A stretch of 14,761 bases of DNA from Campylobacteraceae bacterium (GCA_026985655.1 JALSQB010000219.1:1-14761); one strand, 5' to 3'. Counted from the first letter of the stretch, positions 1 through 7,481 are shown. Made by a program: numbers and translations. The notes: generated by a model from the sequence alone, not told the origin.

Positions 1-446
1 AAGATGAGATTTCAGCTGCTATTTTATTTTTATTAGAAAAACAAAAACTCTTGGTTGAAGGAGCTGGTGCTGTTGGCGTAGCTGCACTGATGCATGGTAA
101 AATAGACTTACCCAAAGGCTCAAAAGTGGGTGTGGTACTTAGTGGTGGAAATATTGATGTTACGATGCTCTCACTCATTATTGAGAAAGGATTGCTAAAG
201 AGTTCCCGTAAAATGAAACTCTCTGTTGTGCTAGTAGATAAACCAGGTTCACTTATGCATTTTACTGATTTGTTGTCAAAAGTTGAAGCCAATATTGTCC
301 ACATTGGCTACGATAGAACCTCTATTGACTTAGAGTTTGGAGAAGCCACTGTTTCTGTTTCATTAGAAACAAAAGGCATTGAGCATCAAAAAGAAATTCG
401 TAAAAGCTTAAAAGAGAATGGTTTTAGCTTCCAAGAGATAAACTAA
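1..446 (+). CDS. ilvA: Threonine ammonia-lyase (threonine dehydratase), C-terminal part
   Basis: The gene is cut by the left edge of the window; the frame is open from base 3 and ends at TAA 444-446. The enzyme is PLP-dependent and deaminates threonine to 2-oxobutanoate, the first step of isoleucine synthesis. The visible part starts in the last stretch of the catalytic domain (EGAGAVGVAAL, then VVLSGGNIDV, a family hallmark near the PLP domain's end). It continues into a single ACT-type regulatory domain (VVLVDKPGSLMHFTDLLSKVEANI). One ACT domain and this short tail fit the roughly 400-residue IlvA/TdcB form rather than the 514-residue E. coli IlvA, so the biosynthetic or catabolic role cannot be fixed from the fragment. 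The end overlaps the convergent small membrane protein gene by 4 nt, leaving no room for a separate terminator. Confidence 0.93.
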   Translation, partial: DEISAAILFLLEKQKLLVEGAGAVGVAALMHGKIDLPKGSKVGVVLSGGNIDVTMLSLIIEKGLLKSSRKMKLSVVLVDKPGSLMHFTDLLSKVEANIVHIGYDRTSIDLEFGEATVSVSLETKGIEHQKEIRKSLKENGFSFQEIN

Positions 447-634
447 TTTGCTATCTCTTGAAGTCTCTTACCTTTTGTAAACAGGTAAATCTCAATACCA
501 AAGAAAGTAAAGCCCAGTAAAAATGCCATAAAACTTTCTTGAAATTCATAAGAGAGTAATATGTAAATAGCATAAAGAATAAAGAAAAAACCTACTGCAT
601 CAAGCAATTTTAATAGATGTTGAGTTGTTGTCAT
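443..634 (-). CDS. Small two-helix membrane protein of unknown function
   Basis: The 63-residue product has two hydrophobic segments, about residues 13-28 (VGFFFILYAIYILLSY) and 36-52 (MAFLLGFTFFGIEIYLF). A short polar N-terminus and a basic end (TKGKRLQEIAN) flank them. I do not recognise a family. The positive charges after helix 2 suggest that both ends face the cytoplasm. The ATG at 632-634 is preceded by AGGAC about ten bases upstream. A perfect extended -10 (TGTTATAAT, 667-675) lies behind a T-rich tract, so a dedicated short transcript is likely. The stop codon overlaps the end of ilvA on the other strand. The gene is monocistronic here, with nothing functional linked to it. It is supported by promoter, Shine-Dalgarno and membrane-like composition, but not by recognised homology. 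Confidence 0.7.
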   Translation of the reverse strand: MTTTQHLLKLLDAVGFFFILYAIYILLSYEFQESFMAFLLGFTFFGIEIYLFTKGKRLQEIAN

Positions 635-666
635 AATAATGGTGTCCTAATATTTTATTTTATAAA

Positions 667-675
667 ATTATAACA
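667..675 (-). promoter_or_regulatory. Extended -10 promoter of the small membrane protein gene
   Basis: On the minus strand this reads TGTTATAAT, a consensus extended -10, directly downstream of a run of seven T. Transcription would start near 660 and leave a leader of about 26 nt containing AGGAC. No -35 is apparent, which is usual for sigma-70 promoters in Campylobacterota. Confidence 0.6.
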
Positions 676-783
676 AAAAAATATTAATATTTTTATTAAA
701 TAAAACTTTAAGTTTATAAAAATAAACCTCAAAGAGAAATTTAGCTATAACCAAACAATAAAAAATATAAATGAGAATAGATT

Positions 784-1211
784 ATGAATCAACACAAACA
801 ATACCCCAACCCCATAGCAAAAAACTTTCTACCAACGACTCGTAAAGAGATGGACAAACTCGGTTGGAAACAGTGTGATGTTATTTTAGTCTCTGGTGAT
901 GCTTACAAGGAGCAAAAGGACTTTGTGAAAAAGTCGATACACGCTACTCCATTCAAAATCCTCCCTCTCCTTACCTAAGTGAAGAAGAGATGGACGCTTC
1001 ATCTGCCTTGCCTTTTACACGAGAACTACACCCCTACCACAGACCAGAGGAAAAAGTAAAATGTTTGGAGACCATTAAGTTCTCTATTATGACCCATCAA
1101 GGGTGTTGGGGAGAGTGTAACTTTTGTGCCATTGGGGTACATCAAGGGCGAACCATACGAACACGAACTGTTGGTATTTATGATAGACAAAAAGATTATG
1201 AGCGTGCATAA
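784..1211 (+). pseudogene. ygiQ: Remnant of a YgiQ-type radical SAM protein gene
   Basis: Two pieces of one family remain. Residues 1-41 of the first frame (784-906; FLPTTRKEMDKLGWKQCDVI then LVSGDAY) match the start of YgiQ. The next recognisable YgiQ sequence is in another frame from about 909-990 (GLCEKVDTRYSIQNPPSPYL, SEEEMDAS), running on through ALPFTRE and the radical SAM cluster motif CWGECNFC (CX3CX2C, cysteine codons at 1104, 1116 and 1125) to GRTIRTRT. Intact family members are about 600-740 residues long, so a large internal segment between the SGDAY and NPPSP regions is missing. The jump at about 906 also shifts the frame, so the first piece stops at 978. Nearly all the radical SAM barrel after GRTIRTR is absent. 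The final residues (VGIYDRQKDYERA) look unlike what follows in YgiQ, suggesting a second junction near 1172. A weak -10 (TATAAC, 746-751) precedes it. YgiQ's reaction is unknown. Confidence 0.85.
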
Positions 1212-1213
1212 TC

Positions 1214-1723
1214 TTATTTTAAAAGATGCCCTTTATCTTTAAACAGATAAACCGTCACTAACTTTTCAAAGAAGTCAAAACTTTTTTGAAAAACCACTAT
1301 TTTATCAGCATCGCCCATAAATACTTCTATCTCGACACCTCGTTCAATCAGCTCTTTTATTTTATCTTCTTCCCACACATAGCTAAGCAATGATTCAAGT
1401 TCATCATAACTTCCCTCACTGCTAAAATTTTCTAAAGAAACAGTAGAGGGATAGACAACATTTTTTAAAAATTCTTTTTTATATGAAGCTTCATCGGCTT
1501 TAAAGTAGCGAAGTTGGGTCTTAATAAAAGATTTTTTATGATTTTGAAAAAAAGCAGGAGAGATTAAAATGAGTCGGTCAATGCGTTGAGTTGTCTTGTA
1601 CACATATTCAAAAGCCCTTTGTGCTCCATAGGAAAAACCAGCCACACTATATGCTGAACTAATTAACTGTTCAGAAAAAAATGACTCCTCACCCTTTAAA
1701 GAAAAACCATTAAAGTACTTCAT
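1214..1723 (-). CDS. bioV: BioV-like pimeloyl-ACP methyl ester esterase (minimal alpha/beta hydrolase)
   Basis: This 169-residue protein resembles the Helicobacter BioV esterase, which frees pimeloyl-ACP from its methyl ester so that biotin synthesis can go on, replacing BioH. Visible features are the nucleophile elbow GFSYG (Ser31), candidate acid residues in MGDADKI (Asp138/Asp140) and a C-terminal histidine in FKDKGHLLK (His166). The nucleophile lies only 31 residues from the start, against roughly 80-100 in ordinary hydrolases. The first strands and the lid are therefore reduced, as I recall for BioV. The start ATG directly abuts the stop of the ftsH-like gene with no spacer, suggesting translational coupling in the same operon. 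No other bio gene is in the window. The serine-hydrolase fold is certain from the motifs; the biotin role is inferred from similarity and conserved position. Confidence 0.75.
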   Translation of the reverse strand: MKYFNGFSLKGEESFFSEQLISSAYSVAGFSYGAQRAFEYVYKTTQRIDRLILISPAFFQNHKKSFIKTQLRYFKADEASYKKEFLKNVVYPSTVSLENFSSEGSYDELESLLSYVWEEDKIKELIERGVEIEVFMGDADKIVVFQKSFDFFEKLVTVYLFKDKGHLLK

Positions 1724-3406
1724 TTAAAAGACTTCTCTTATTAACTCTTTTGTCTTCTTCATTGTGATGGATTCGTTGTCTAAAAGATACTCTTTAACAA
1801 TCACAACAACTGCATCAAGTTTAGAAAGTAGTGTTGTCACCTCATCACTGGCATCAGCTAAAAGTTGTTCTGCTTGGTTTGGGTGTGAGTGGTAGCCCTC
1901 TATCATAAAAAACTCTTCTGTAATCTGACGACTTAAACGTTTGGCTGACTTAATGTCCTCTTTCGCATTAGAAAAGAGTTCACCATAATGGTTTTGAGTC
2001 GCAATACGTCCAGCCAAGAGGACTTTAAGCTCATTTTCCAAAAAAGTCTGAGAGAAAATTTCATTATGATGTGGTACAAAATGAGACGATAAAATGCCTA
2101 TTTTTTCAAATTCAATCTCTAACCACGTAGCTGTGATTGCTTTAGAGGCTTGATAGAGTGCTTGAATACGTCGTTCTTGTTCAGAAAAGTTTTGTATTTT
2201 AAATTTTCCTAAAAGTACTTTTTCTCTTACAGCTTCAAGGTCATGCTCATCAATCACATCTTTTTCTAAACGTAAAGCATGAAGTGCTGATTCATTGATG
2301 AGCGTTGAAAGGGCAGCCGAATTAAAACCAATGGTTAATCTTGAAGCTTTTTCTATGTTAATGCTGTGCTTTTTAGATTTCAAATAGAGTTGAAGCGTCT
2401 CTATACGCTCTGTAAAATCAGGCAAACCAATGTGAACCCGTCGGTCAAATCGTCCAGCCCTTAACAGGGCATCATCTAACACTTCTATTTTATTTGTTGC
2501 CGCAATCACCATCACACCAGAGCTGTCTTCAAATCCGTCCATTTCAGTAAGCAGTTGGTTTAAAGTTGCTTCTCGTTCTTCATTGTTTCCTTCACCACGA
2601 ATTTTACCTACGGCATCAATCTCATCAATAAAAATAATACTCGGAGCATGGGCTTTGGCTTGAGCAAAGAGTTCACTCACTCGTTTTGCTCCCATTCCTA
2701 CATAAATCTGTACAAATGACGCTGCACTATGGTAAAAGAAAGGAACATTGGCTTCACCAGCAACAGCTTTAGCAATCAATGTTTTTCCTACCCCAGGAGG
2801 GCCTACAAGTAGTACCCCTTTAGGAAGTTTAATATCGAACTTTTGGTATTTTTTAGGAAATTTTAAAAAGTCAATAACCTCTTGTAACTCTTCTTTAACC
2901 TCTATAAGCCCTGCAACATCTGAAAAATTAAAAGCAGAATGCTGAGCTTTAATTTGGGGTGTATTAGCATTTTCTTCTTCTCCTTTGCTATGCTCTTCTA
3001 AAATCAAATCTGCCTGTTTGCTTTGGACTTGTCTTGCACTATAAATGAGATATATAACCGTTAAAAGAAGAAGAGACATCAAAATATTATCGATTAAATC
3101 ACTACTCTCTTGGGCATATTCAACTTTACCTAAAGCAAACAGCTCTTCATTGGAATACGCATCTTTAGCAATTTTATAATGTTTATTACTTGCTTCAAAG
3201 TAGAGGTAAGGTTCTTTAATAACAAGATTGCTTAAGGTCTTGTCGATCAATAAAATATCTGCTTCACTCTTTGTTAAGAGTCTGCTTTCACTGGCATGGC
3301 TAAAATAGCTAACAAATAAAATCACTACTAAAAGCGTTATAGAAGTAAAAATAATTTTGCTATTTTTACTCATACGACTAATAACTTGCCACATTTTTGT
3401 TTCCAT
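1724..3406 (-). CDS. FtsH-like membrane AAA ATPase lacking the HExxH protease motif
   Basis: The order is that of FtsH: TM1 at about residues 18-36, a short periplasmic segment, TM2 at about 105-123, then an AAA module. The AAA module has Walker A GPPGVGKT (202-209), pore loop FVQIYVGMG (231-239), Walker B IIFIDEID (257-264), sensor ATN (303-305) and second region of homology LLRAGRFDRR (314-323) with both arginine fingers. A helical C-terminal domain retains NAKEDIKSAKRLSRQI, matching the stretch that carries the third zinc ligand of FtsH. Where FtsH has YHEAGHA, this protein reads YQASKAIT (418-425), and no HExxH is present. At 560 residues it is shorter than FtsH (about 640). It can probably bind and hydrolyse ATP and pull on substrates, but not cleave them. 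The chosen start overlaps mtaB by 29 nt. Met5 (3394) follows GGAA, and Met12 (3373) lies just after the mtaB stop; both are possible starts. Confidence 0.9.
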   Translation of the reverse strand: METKMWQVISRMSKNSKIIFTSITLLVVILFVSYFSHASESRLLTKSEADILLIDKTLSNLVIKEPYLYFEASNKHYKIAKDAYSNEELFALGKVEYAQESSDLIDNILMSLLLLTVIYLIYSARQVQSKQADLILEEHSKGEEENANTPQIKAQHSAFNFSDVAGLIEVKEELQEVIDFLKFPKKYQKFDIKLPKGVLLVGPPGVGKTLIAKAVAGEANVPFFYHSAASFVQIYVGMGAKRVSELFAQAKAHAPSIIFIDEIDAVGKIRGEGNNEEREATLNQLLTEMDGFEDSSGVMVIAATNKIEVLDDALLRAGRFDRRVHIGLPDFTERIETLQLYLKSKKHSINIEKASRLTIGFNSAALSTLINESALHALRLEKDVIDEHDLEAVREKVLLGKFKIQNFSEQERRIQALYQASKAITATWLEIEFEKIGILSSHFVPHHNEIFSQTFLENELKVLLAGRIATQNHYGELFSNAKEDIKSAKRLSRQITEEFFMIEGYHSHPNQAEQLLADASDEVTTLLSKLDAVVVIVKEYLLDNESITMKKTKELIREVF

Positions 3407-4625
3407 CTACTTTAGCGTTCTCAATAAAGACCCAATTTGAAGTAATGTCCTCGTTTGAACTGACTTCTATTTTGTTAAAGTATTGGTCATACCCACTGTA
3501 AAGCCCATCTTTACCTTGCTCTATGAGAACTTCTAGGTTTTGATTATTTGCTATTCTAAAGTCATGATTTTTAGCTTTTACAATCACACTAAGTTCACGG
3601 TGTCGTTCTTTGGCGATGTTTCCTTTTACTTCAGGTTTCATAGTAGCCGATGCCGTATTATCGCGTTTAGAGTAAGAGAAGGCGTGAACATGGGTTAAAG
3701 GTAGAAGTTTAACACGTTCTATGGCTTCTTGCCACTCTTTTTCATCTTCACCTGGGTGTCCTACAATGTAGTCTGTTCCTATGGCATAACCTTTAGAGGC
3801 TATTTCTGTTAAAAGCTCTATGTCTGATTTAAAATCATTACGTCTGTTCATAAGCTGTAACATCTTATCTGAAGTGTGTTGCAGGGCAATGTGTAGATGT
3901 TTTGCCATCCACCGCTCATTTAAAAGCTCTTTGAACTCATCATCTATTTGAATGGGTTCAAGGCTTCCTATGCGAATACGTCTTACCCCACGGATTTGAC
4001 TCATACGCTTAAGTAATTTTGCCATAGATGTTCCCTCTTTTTCTCCATAGCTCCCGACATTCGTTCCTGTTAAAATGAACTCTCCAAAACCATTAGAGGC
4101 TAATTTTTGAATTTGGGTTAAAATATCTTCCTCTTTATGGCTTCGTGCATCACCACGAACGGACGGAATAATGCAGTAAGAGCATCTAAAGTCACACCCC
4201 TCTTGAATTTTAATAAACGCCCTACTTTTTCCCACAAACTCTTCAACAATGGTCGAGTCAATATGTTCTAAGTCCCCTATTTGGTAAAAAGGTTCTTCAT
4301 ATTTTAAAATATCATTAATTTTCTCTTTTTCAGAGTGTCCAATGACCCCAAAAACTTTTTTATCTTCAAAAAGAGATTCACCTTTAGAGTGTGAACCACA
4401 ACCTGCTAAGATTACTTTGGCATTGGGATTTTTACGTCCTTGACCATTAATGTATGCTCTAACAGAAGAGTCAGCACCATTGGTAACCGTACAGGAGTTC
4501 ACCATAATAACATCAGCCTCATTTTCATTTTGCGTTAACTCAAAATCTTTGAGTTTAGACATCATCACTTGTGTATCAAATTGGTTGGTTCGACAACCAA
4601 AGGTTTTAAAATATACTTTTTTCAT
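3378..4625 (-). CDS. mtaB: tRNA threonylcarbamoyladenosine(37) methylthiotransferase
   Basis: MtaB converts t6A37 to ms2t6A37 in tRNAs reading ANN codons, using SAM and two iron-sulfur clusters. The 415-residue length fits the family. The N-terminal UPF0004 domain carries the cluster cysteines Cys11 (FGCRTNQ), Cys45 (NSCTVTN) and Cys76 (AGCGS). The radical SAM domain has GCDFRCSYC (Cys144, Cys148, Cys151), followed by SVRGDARS and GTNVGSYG. FGCRTNQ and NSCTVTNGAD favour MtaB over MiaB (GCQMN, NTCSVR) and RimO. A TRAM-like C-terminal region of about 60 residues follows. The gene lies 29 nt downstream of mscS and overlaps the ftsH-like gene. The gap holds a full extended -10, so it may be transcribed both from upstream and on its own. 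The Shine-Dalgarno is weak (AAAGAAAAAAG). Confidence 0.93.
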   Translation of the reverse strand: MKKVYFKTFGCRTNQFDTQVMMSKLKDFELTQNENEADVIMVNSCTVTNGADSSVRAYINGQGRKNPNAKVILAGCGSHSKGESLFEDKKVFGVIGHSEKEKINDILKYEEPFYQIGDLEHIDSTIVEEFVGKSRAFIKIQEGCDFRCSYCIIPSVRGDARSHKEEDILTQIQKLASNGFGEFILTGTNVGSYGEKEGTSMAKLLKRMSQIRGVRRIRIGSLEPIQIDDEFKELLNERWMAKHLHIALQHTSDKMLQLMNRRNDFKSDIELLTEIASKGYAIGTDYIVGHPGEDEKEWQEAIERVKLLPLTHVHAFSYSKRDNTASATMKPEVKGNIAKERHRELSVIVKAKNHDFRIANNQNLEVLIEQGKDGLYSGYDQYFNKIEVSSNEDITSNWVFIENAKVDGNKNVASY

Positions 4626-4643
4626 CTTTTTTCTTTTTTGCTA

Positions 4644-4652
4644 ATTATAGCA
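4644..4652 (-). promoter_or_regulatory. Internal extended -10 promoter in front of mtaB
   Basis: The minus strand reads TGCTATAAT two bases after the mscS stop codon. Transcription would start near 4637, giving a leader of about a dozen bases to the mtaB ATG. The same bases form a TGCTA-TAAT-TAGCA palindrome, so the site may also fold in read-through RNA. It would let mtaB, the ftsH-like gene and bioV be expressed apart from aroB and mscS. Confidence 0.5.
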
Positions 4653-4654
4653 TT

Positions 4655-6439
4655 TTATTCTACCGTTTTATGATTTTCAGTAGGTTCTTCACCCTCTTTA
4701 AGTGGCACTCTTTCGTGTGTTTGATTCATGTACAGAGATTGGCTAGGAAGCGCTATGAAAATATCATCTTCTGATTGTAATCTCGATAAAATCTCCATTG
4801 AAATCGTACTTCTAAGGGTTAGTGTCGCATAAGCATTGGTTAAATACCAAGAGGAGAGCCGAATACCATAAGTATCTGCAAATCCAAAGATACGAGGTTC
4901 AACGGCTGTATTTCTAACACTGTATTTACTGCGTAACTTATTTAACTGTTTTCGCGTCATATCGGTGTAACCCTTAGAGTATTTACGCGTTACCTCTTTA
5001 GCAATATGTTGTGCTTTTACAATATTAGAATCAAAAGTTAAATAAATATCTATTCCGTCCCATACTGTTTTTAATCCTGCGTGAGAATAATTGGCAATGA
5101 CATCGGTAAAAACATAATTGTTTGGAATAAAAATAATTCTACCTGTTCTTCTGTTGGTGTAAACCGAAGTTAGCGTCACATCTTCATGGAGTGTCATACG
5201 AAGAACTGATATATCGACAATATCCCCAACATACTCTTTACCATTTTTAATAAACTTAACCCTATCTCCTACATGAACTGAACCTGAGATAAGAATAACA
5301 AACCAACCCATAATACTCATAAACCAATCTTTTAACGCAATAGCAATACCTGCTGAAGCAAAAGATAAAATGGTCATTAAGTTTTGAAGGTCTTCAAGAT
5401 AACTAAACAGTAAAATAATAAAAATCAAAAAGATAAAGACAAAATTAACTACTTTATTGACACTATAAAATAGGTCATTATCGGACATATATCTACGAAC
5501 TAAAATCTTAATTAAAAAAAACAGAACCAACAAAAACAGAATAATACTTCCTGTAATTATCGATTTTTTAATCTCTTTTTTAATCTCTTTATCTATTTGC
5601 AGATTAAATTGGTTTACTTTTTGAGAAAATGTTTTTACCGATGTTTTAAAAACTGCCAATGCCAACTCAAAATCTTTAAGCTTCTTTTTTGTATTAACTA
5701 ATTCTCGAACATAGCGTTTATCATCACTTAAAAGAGAAAGGGTCTCTAAAATGCTCTTTTTTTCCCTTATCTTCTCCACGGCTAGGGTTAAAGAGGCGTA
5801 TTTTCTATCATTTTTCTCTTTAAGTGCTTTAAGATGCTTTTGATATGACAAGGCAGTAATAATGTCCCAAGGGTTACTAATAGTCGGTGTTTCTTCTAAC
5901 TTAATAGGAGCAATCATCTCCTTAAATGGTTCATTTTTATACTCATCGAGTTGCTCAAGTTTTCCTGAAACAATTTTATATTCTTCTTCTATCTTTTTAA
6001 GTTTTATTGTCTCTTGTTCAGTTAAATTTATTCTATTTTTATAGGTTTTAATCTCTTTATCTAAAAGTTCAAGCTTAGTACTAAATTTTTGATAACTCTC
6101 ATACGGAGCATACTCACTTGCCCAAATGTTCTTTTCACTAAGACTCTCTTCAAGTAGCTTTTTCTTTTTTAAAAGTTCATCAATCCGTAGTAGCACTTTC
6201 TTCGCTTCAGCAAGACGCTGTTGCATTTTTAAAAACTCTTTTTGCTTTTTTTCTTCTAATGCTTTAGCTTTTGCTCGTTTTTTTTCTTCTAGTGCTTTAG
6301 CTTCTGCTACTTTTTTTGCTTCTACTTGAGTCTCAACCGAACTCATTTCTTGTAAGGCTAAGTTTACTTCTTCACTTAGATTACTATCGGCTTGTGCAAA
6401 TCCTAAAAATAATAAAAAAACTACTAAAATCTTATTCAT
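4655..6439 (-). CDS. mscS: MscS-family mechanosensitive channel with periplasmic coiled-coil domain
   Basis: This 594-residue protein is about twice the length of E. coli MscS (286). A signal peptide (MNKILVVFLLFLGFAQA) is followed by a likely cut after Ala17. Residues 20-290 are charged and helical, with heptad-like coiled coils rich in K/E, expected in the periplasm. Membrane helices lie at about 294-314, 328-347 and 352-370. The last is the Ala/Gly-rich pore helix (SFASAGIAIALKDWFMSIMG) and runs into the MscS beta domain: GDRVKF (391-396), VGDIVDIS and FIPNNYVFTDVIANYSH. The start of the periplasmic domain carries two 11-residue tandem repeats containing AKALEEKK. Such long-N-terminus members resemble the large MscK/YbdG-type subfamilies, which release solutes on osmotic downshock. 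One base separates the aroB stop from this start, so the two are surely cotranscribed. From memory, H. pylori HP0284 holds the same position. Confidence 0.9.
   Translation of the reverse strand: MNKILVVFLLFLGFAQADSNLSEEVNLALQEMSSVETQVEAKKVAEAKALEEKKRAKAKALEEKKQKEFLKMQQRLAEAKKVLLRIDELLKKKKLLEESLSEKNIWASEYAPYESYQKFSTKLELLDKEIKTYKNRINLTEQETIKLKKIEEEYKIVSGKLEQLDEYKNEPFKEMIAPIKLEETPTISNPWDIITALSYQKHLKALKEKNDRKYASLTLAVEKIREKKSILETLSLLSDDKRYVRELVNTKKKLKDFELALAVFKTSVKTFSQKVNQFNLQIDKEIKKEIKKSIITGSIILFLLVLFFLIKILVRRYMSDNDLFYSVNKVVNFVFIFLIFIILLFSYLEDLQNLMTILSFASAGIAIALKDWFMSIMGWFVILISGSVHVGDRVKFIKNGKEYVGDIVDISVLRMTLHEDVTLTSVYTNRRTGRIIFIPNNYVFTDVIANYSHAGLKTVWDGIDIYLTFDSNIVKAQHIAKEVTRKYSKGYTDMTRKQLNKLRSKYSVRNTAVEPRIFGFADTYGIRLSSWYLTNAYATLTLRSTISMEILSRLQSEDDIFIALPSQSLYMNQTHERVPLKEGEEPTENHKTVE
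6242..6307 (-). repeat. Two 33-bp tandem repeats inside mscS
   Basis: Residues 45-55 and 56-66 of the channel are near-identical 11-residue units (AEAKALEEKKR and AKAKALEEKKQ). The DNA copies are also very similar (TTCTTCTAATGCTTTAGC against TTCTTCTAGTGCTTTAGC). They lie at the start of the coiled coil, where 11-residue steps keep the helix phase. Copy number could vary by slippage without breaking the frame. Confidence 0.8.
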
Positions 6440-6440
6440 A

Positions 6441-7481
6441 TTAAAATGCTTTCAAAACTTTTTTCAATACCTCTTCAGAAATATCATCTCGAATCATATG
6501 CCCACCAATACCTTGAGGTAAAATAAATTTCAACTTATTATTGGCTGTTTTTTTATCTAAAAAGAATTTATCATAAAAAGCATCTACGTCTTTAATCTCA
6601 TAGCTAATTGGCAAATTATGTTTTTGTAAAAAAGTTGTGACCAAGTCCATCTCATCTTGTTGCATCATATCAAGCTCAACGGCTAAAGCATTTGCCATCA
6701 TCATTCCAATGGCTACGGCTTCGCCATGCACATAAGTTTTGTAGGCTGTTTCATACTCCACAACATGTCCAAAAGTATGCCCATAATTAAGTACAGCTCT
6801 TATGCCTGACTCTTTTTCATCTAAGTTTACCACTTCTGCTTTAAGCTCAACGGAACGCTCTATTGCTTTTTCTAACATCTGCTTATCTTGAAAATCTGCA
6901 TTCATTAAAAAGTCAAAATAGGCTTTATCAAACATCACTGCCATCTTAACAATCTCAGCAATCCCTGCTGAAAACTCACGAACTGGCAAGGTCTTTAAAA
7001 ACTCTGTATCTATGTAAACAGCCTCAGGTTGATAAAAAGCCCCAATAAGGTTTTTACCATAAGCATTGTTTACCCCCGTTTTTCCTCCAACCGAAGCATC
7101 TACTTGGGCTAAAAGTGTTGTAGGTACTTGAACAAAACCAATCCCACGCTGATAGAGTGACGCTGTAAATCCTGTCATATCTCCAATGACCCCACCACCA
7201 AGGGCAATAAGTAAAGATTTTCTATCTAACTGATGTTCAAAAAGTTCATTTAAAATATTTTCTACCGTTAGCAAGTTCTTAAACTCTTCACCATCGGCAA
7301 TGGTCACAACAAACAGTTCATCAGCCTCTATTTTAGACTTCAAGGTTTCTAAATGTAAAGCCGATACAGTTGTATTTGTAATAATGGCTACTTTTCTATT
7401 AAAGGTAAGTGTAGGAAGTGTATCAATCACAACATTATATTTAACGGCACTACTATTTTCTAATTCAATGGGTATAATCAT
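6441..7481 (-). CDS. aroB: 3-dehydroquinate synthase
   Basis: AroB turns DAHP into 3-dehydroquinate, the second step of the shikimate pathway, using NAD+ and a metal ion (Zn or Co). The 346-residue length is normal. Visible motifs are the NAD-binding GGGVIGD (95-101), PTTLLAQVDASVGGKTGVN (120-138), SAGIAEIVKM with Glu176 as probable metal ligand, NYGHTFGHVVE (232-242) with His235, and HGEAVAIGM (252-260) with His252 as the remaining ligands. All key residues I can place are present. It is separated from the upstream COG3400 gene by 75 nt that contain a possible hairpin, and is followed after one base by mscS. No functional link between shikimate synthesis and the channel is known to me; the arrangement is simply conserved in the group. 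Confidence 0.97.
   Translation of the reverse strand: MIIPIELENSSAVKYNVVIDTLPTLTFNRKVAIITNTTVSALHLETLKSKIEADELFVVTIADGEEFKNLLTVENILNELFEHQLDRKSLLIALGGGVIGDMTGFTASLYQRGIGFVQVPTTLLAQVDASVGGKTGVNNAYGKNLIGAFYQPEAVYIDTEFLKTLPVREFSAGIAEIVKMAVMFDKAYFDFLMNADFQDKQMLEKAIERSVELKAEVVNLDEKESGIRAVLNYGHTFGHVVEYETAYKTYVHGEAVAIGMMMANALAVELDMMQQDEMDLVTTFLQKHNLPISYEIKDVDAFYDKFFLDKKTANNKLKFILPQGIGGHMIRDDISEEVLKKVLKAF

Noticed and set aside
784..1211. Two separate small genes instead of a broken ygiQ
   Set aside because: Both pieces match successive parts of one known family. The region between them keeps family sequence in the second frame upstream of its first ATG, which shows a disrupted single gene.
4640..4652. 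TGCTAATTATAGCA as an intrinsic terminator after mscS
   Set aside because: On the minus strand the hairpin is followed by AAAAAAG, not U, and only two G-C pairs stabilise it. It fits a promoter better.
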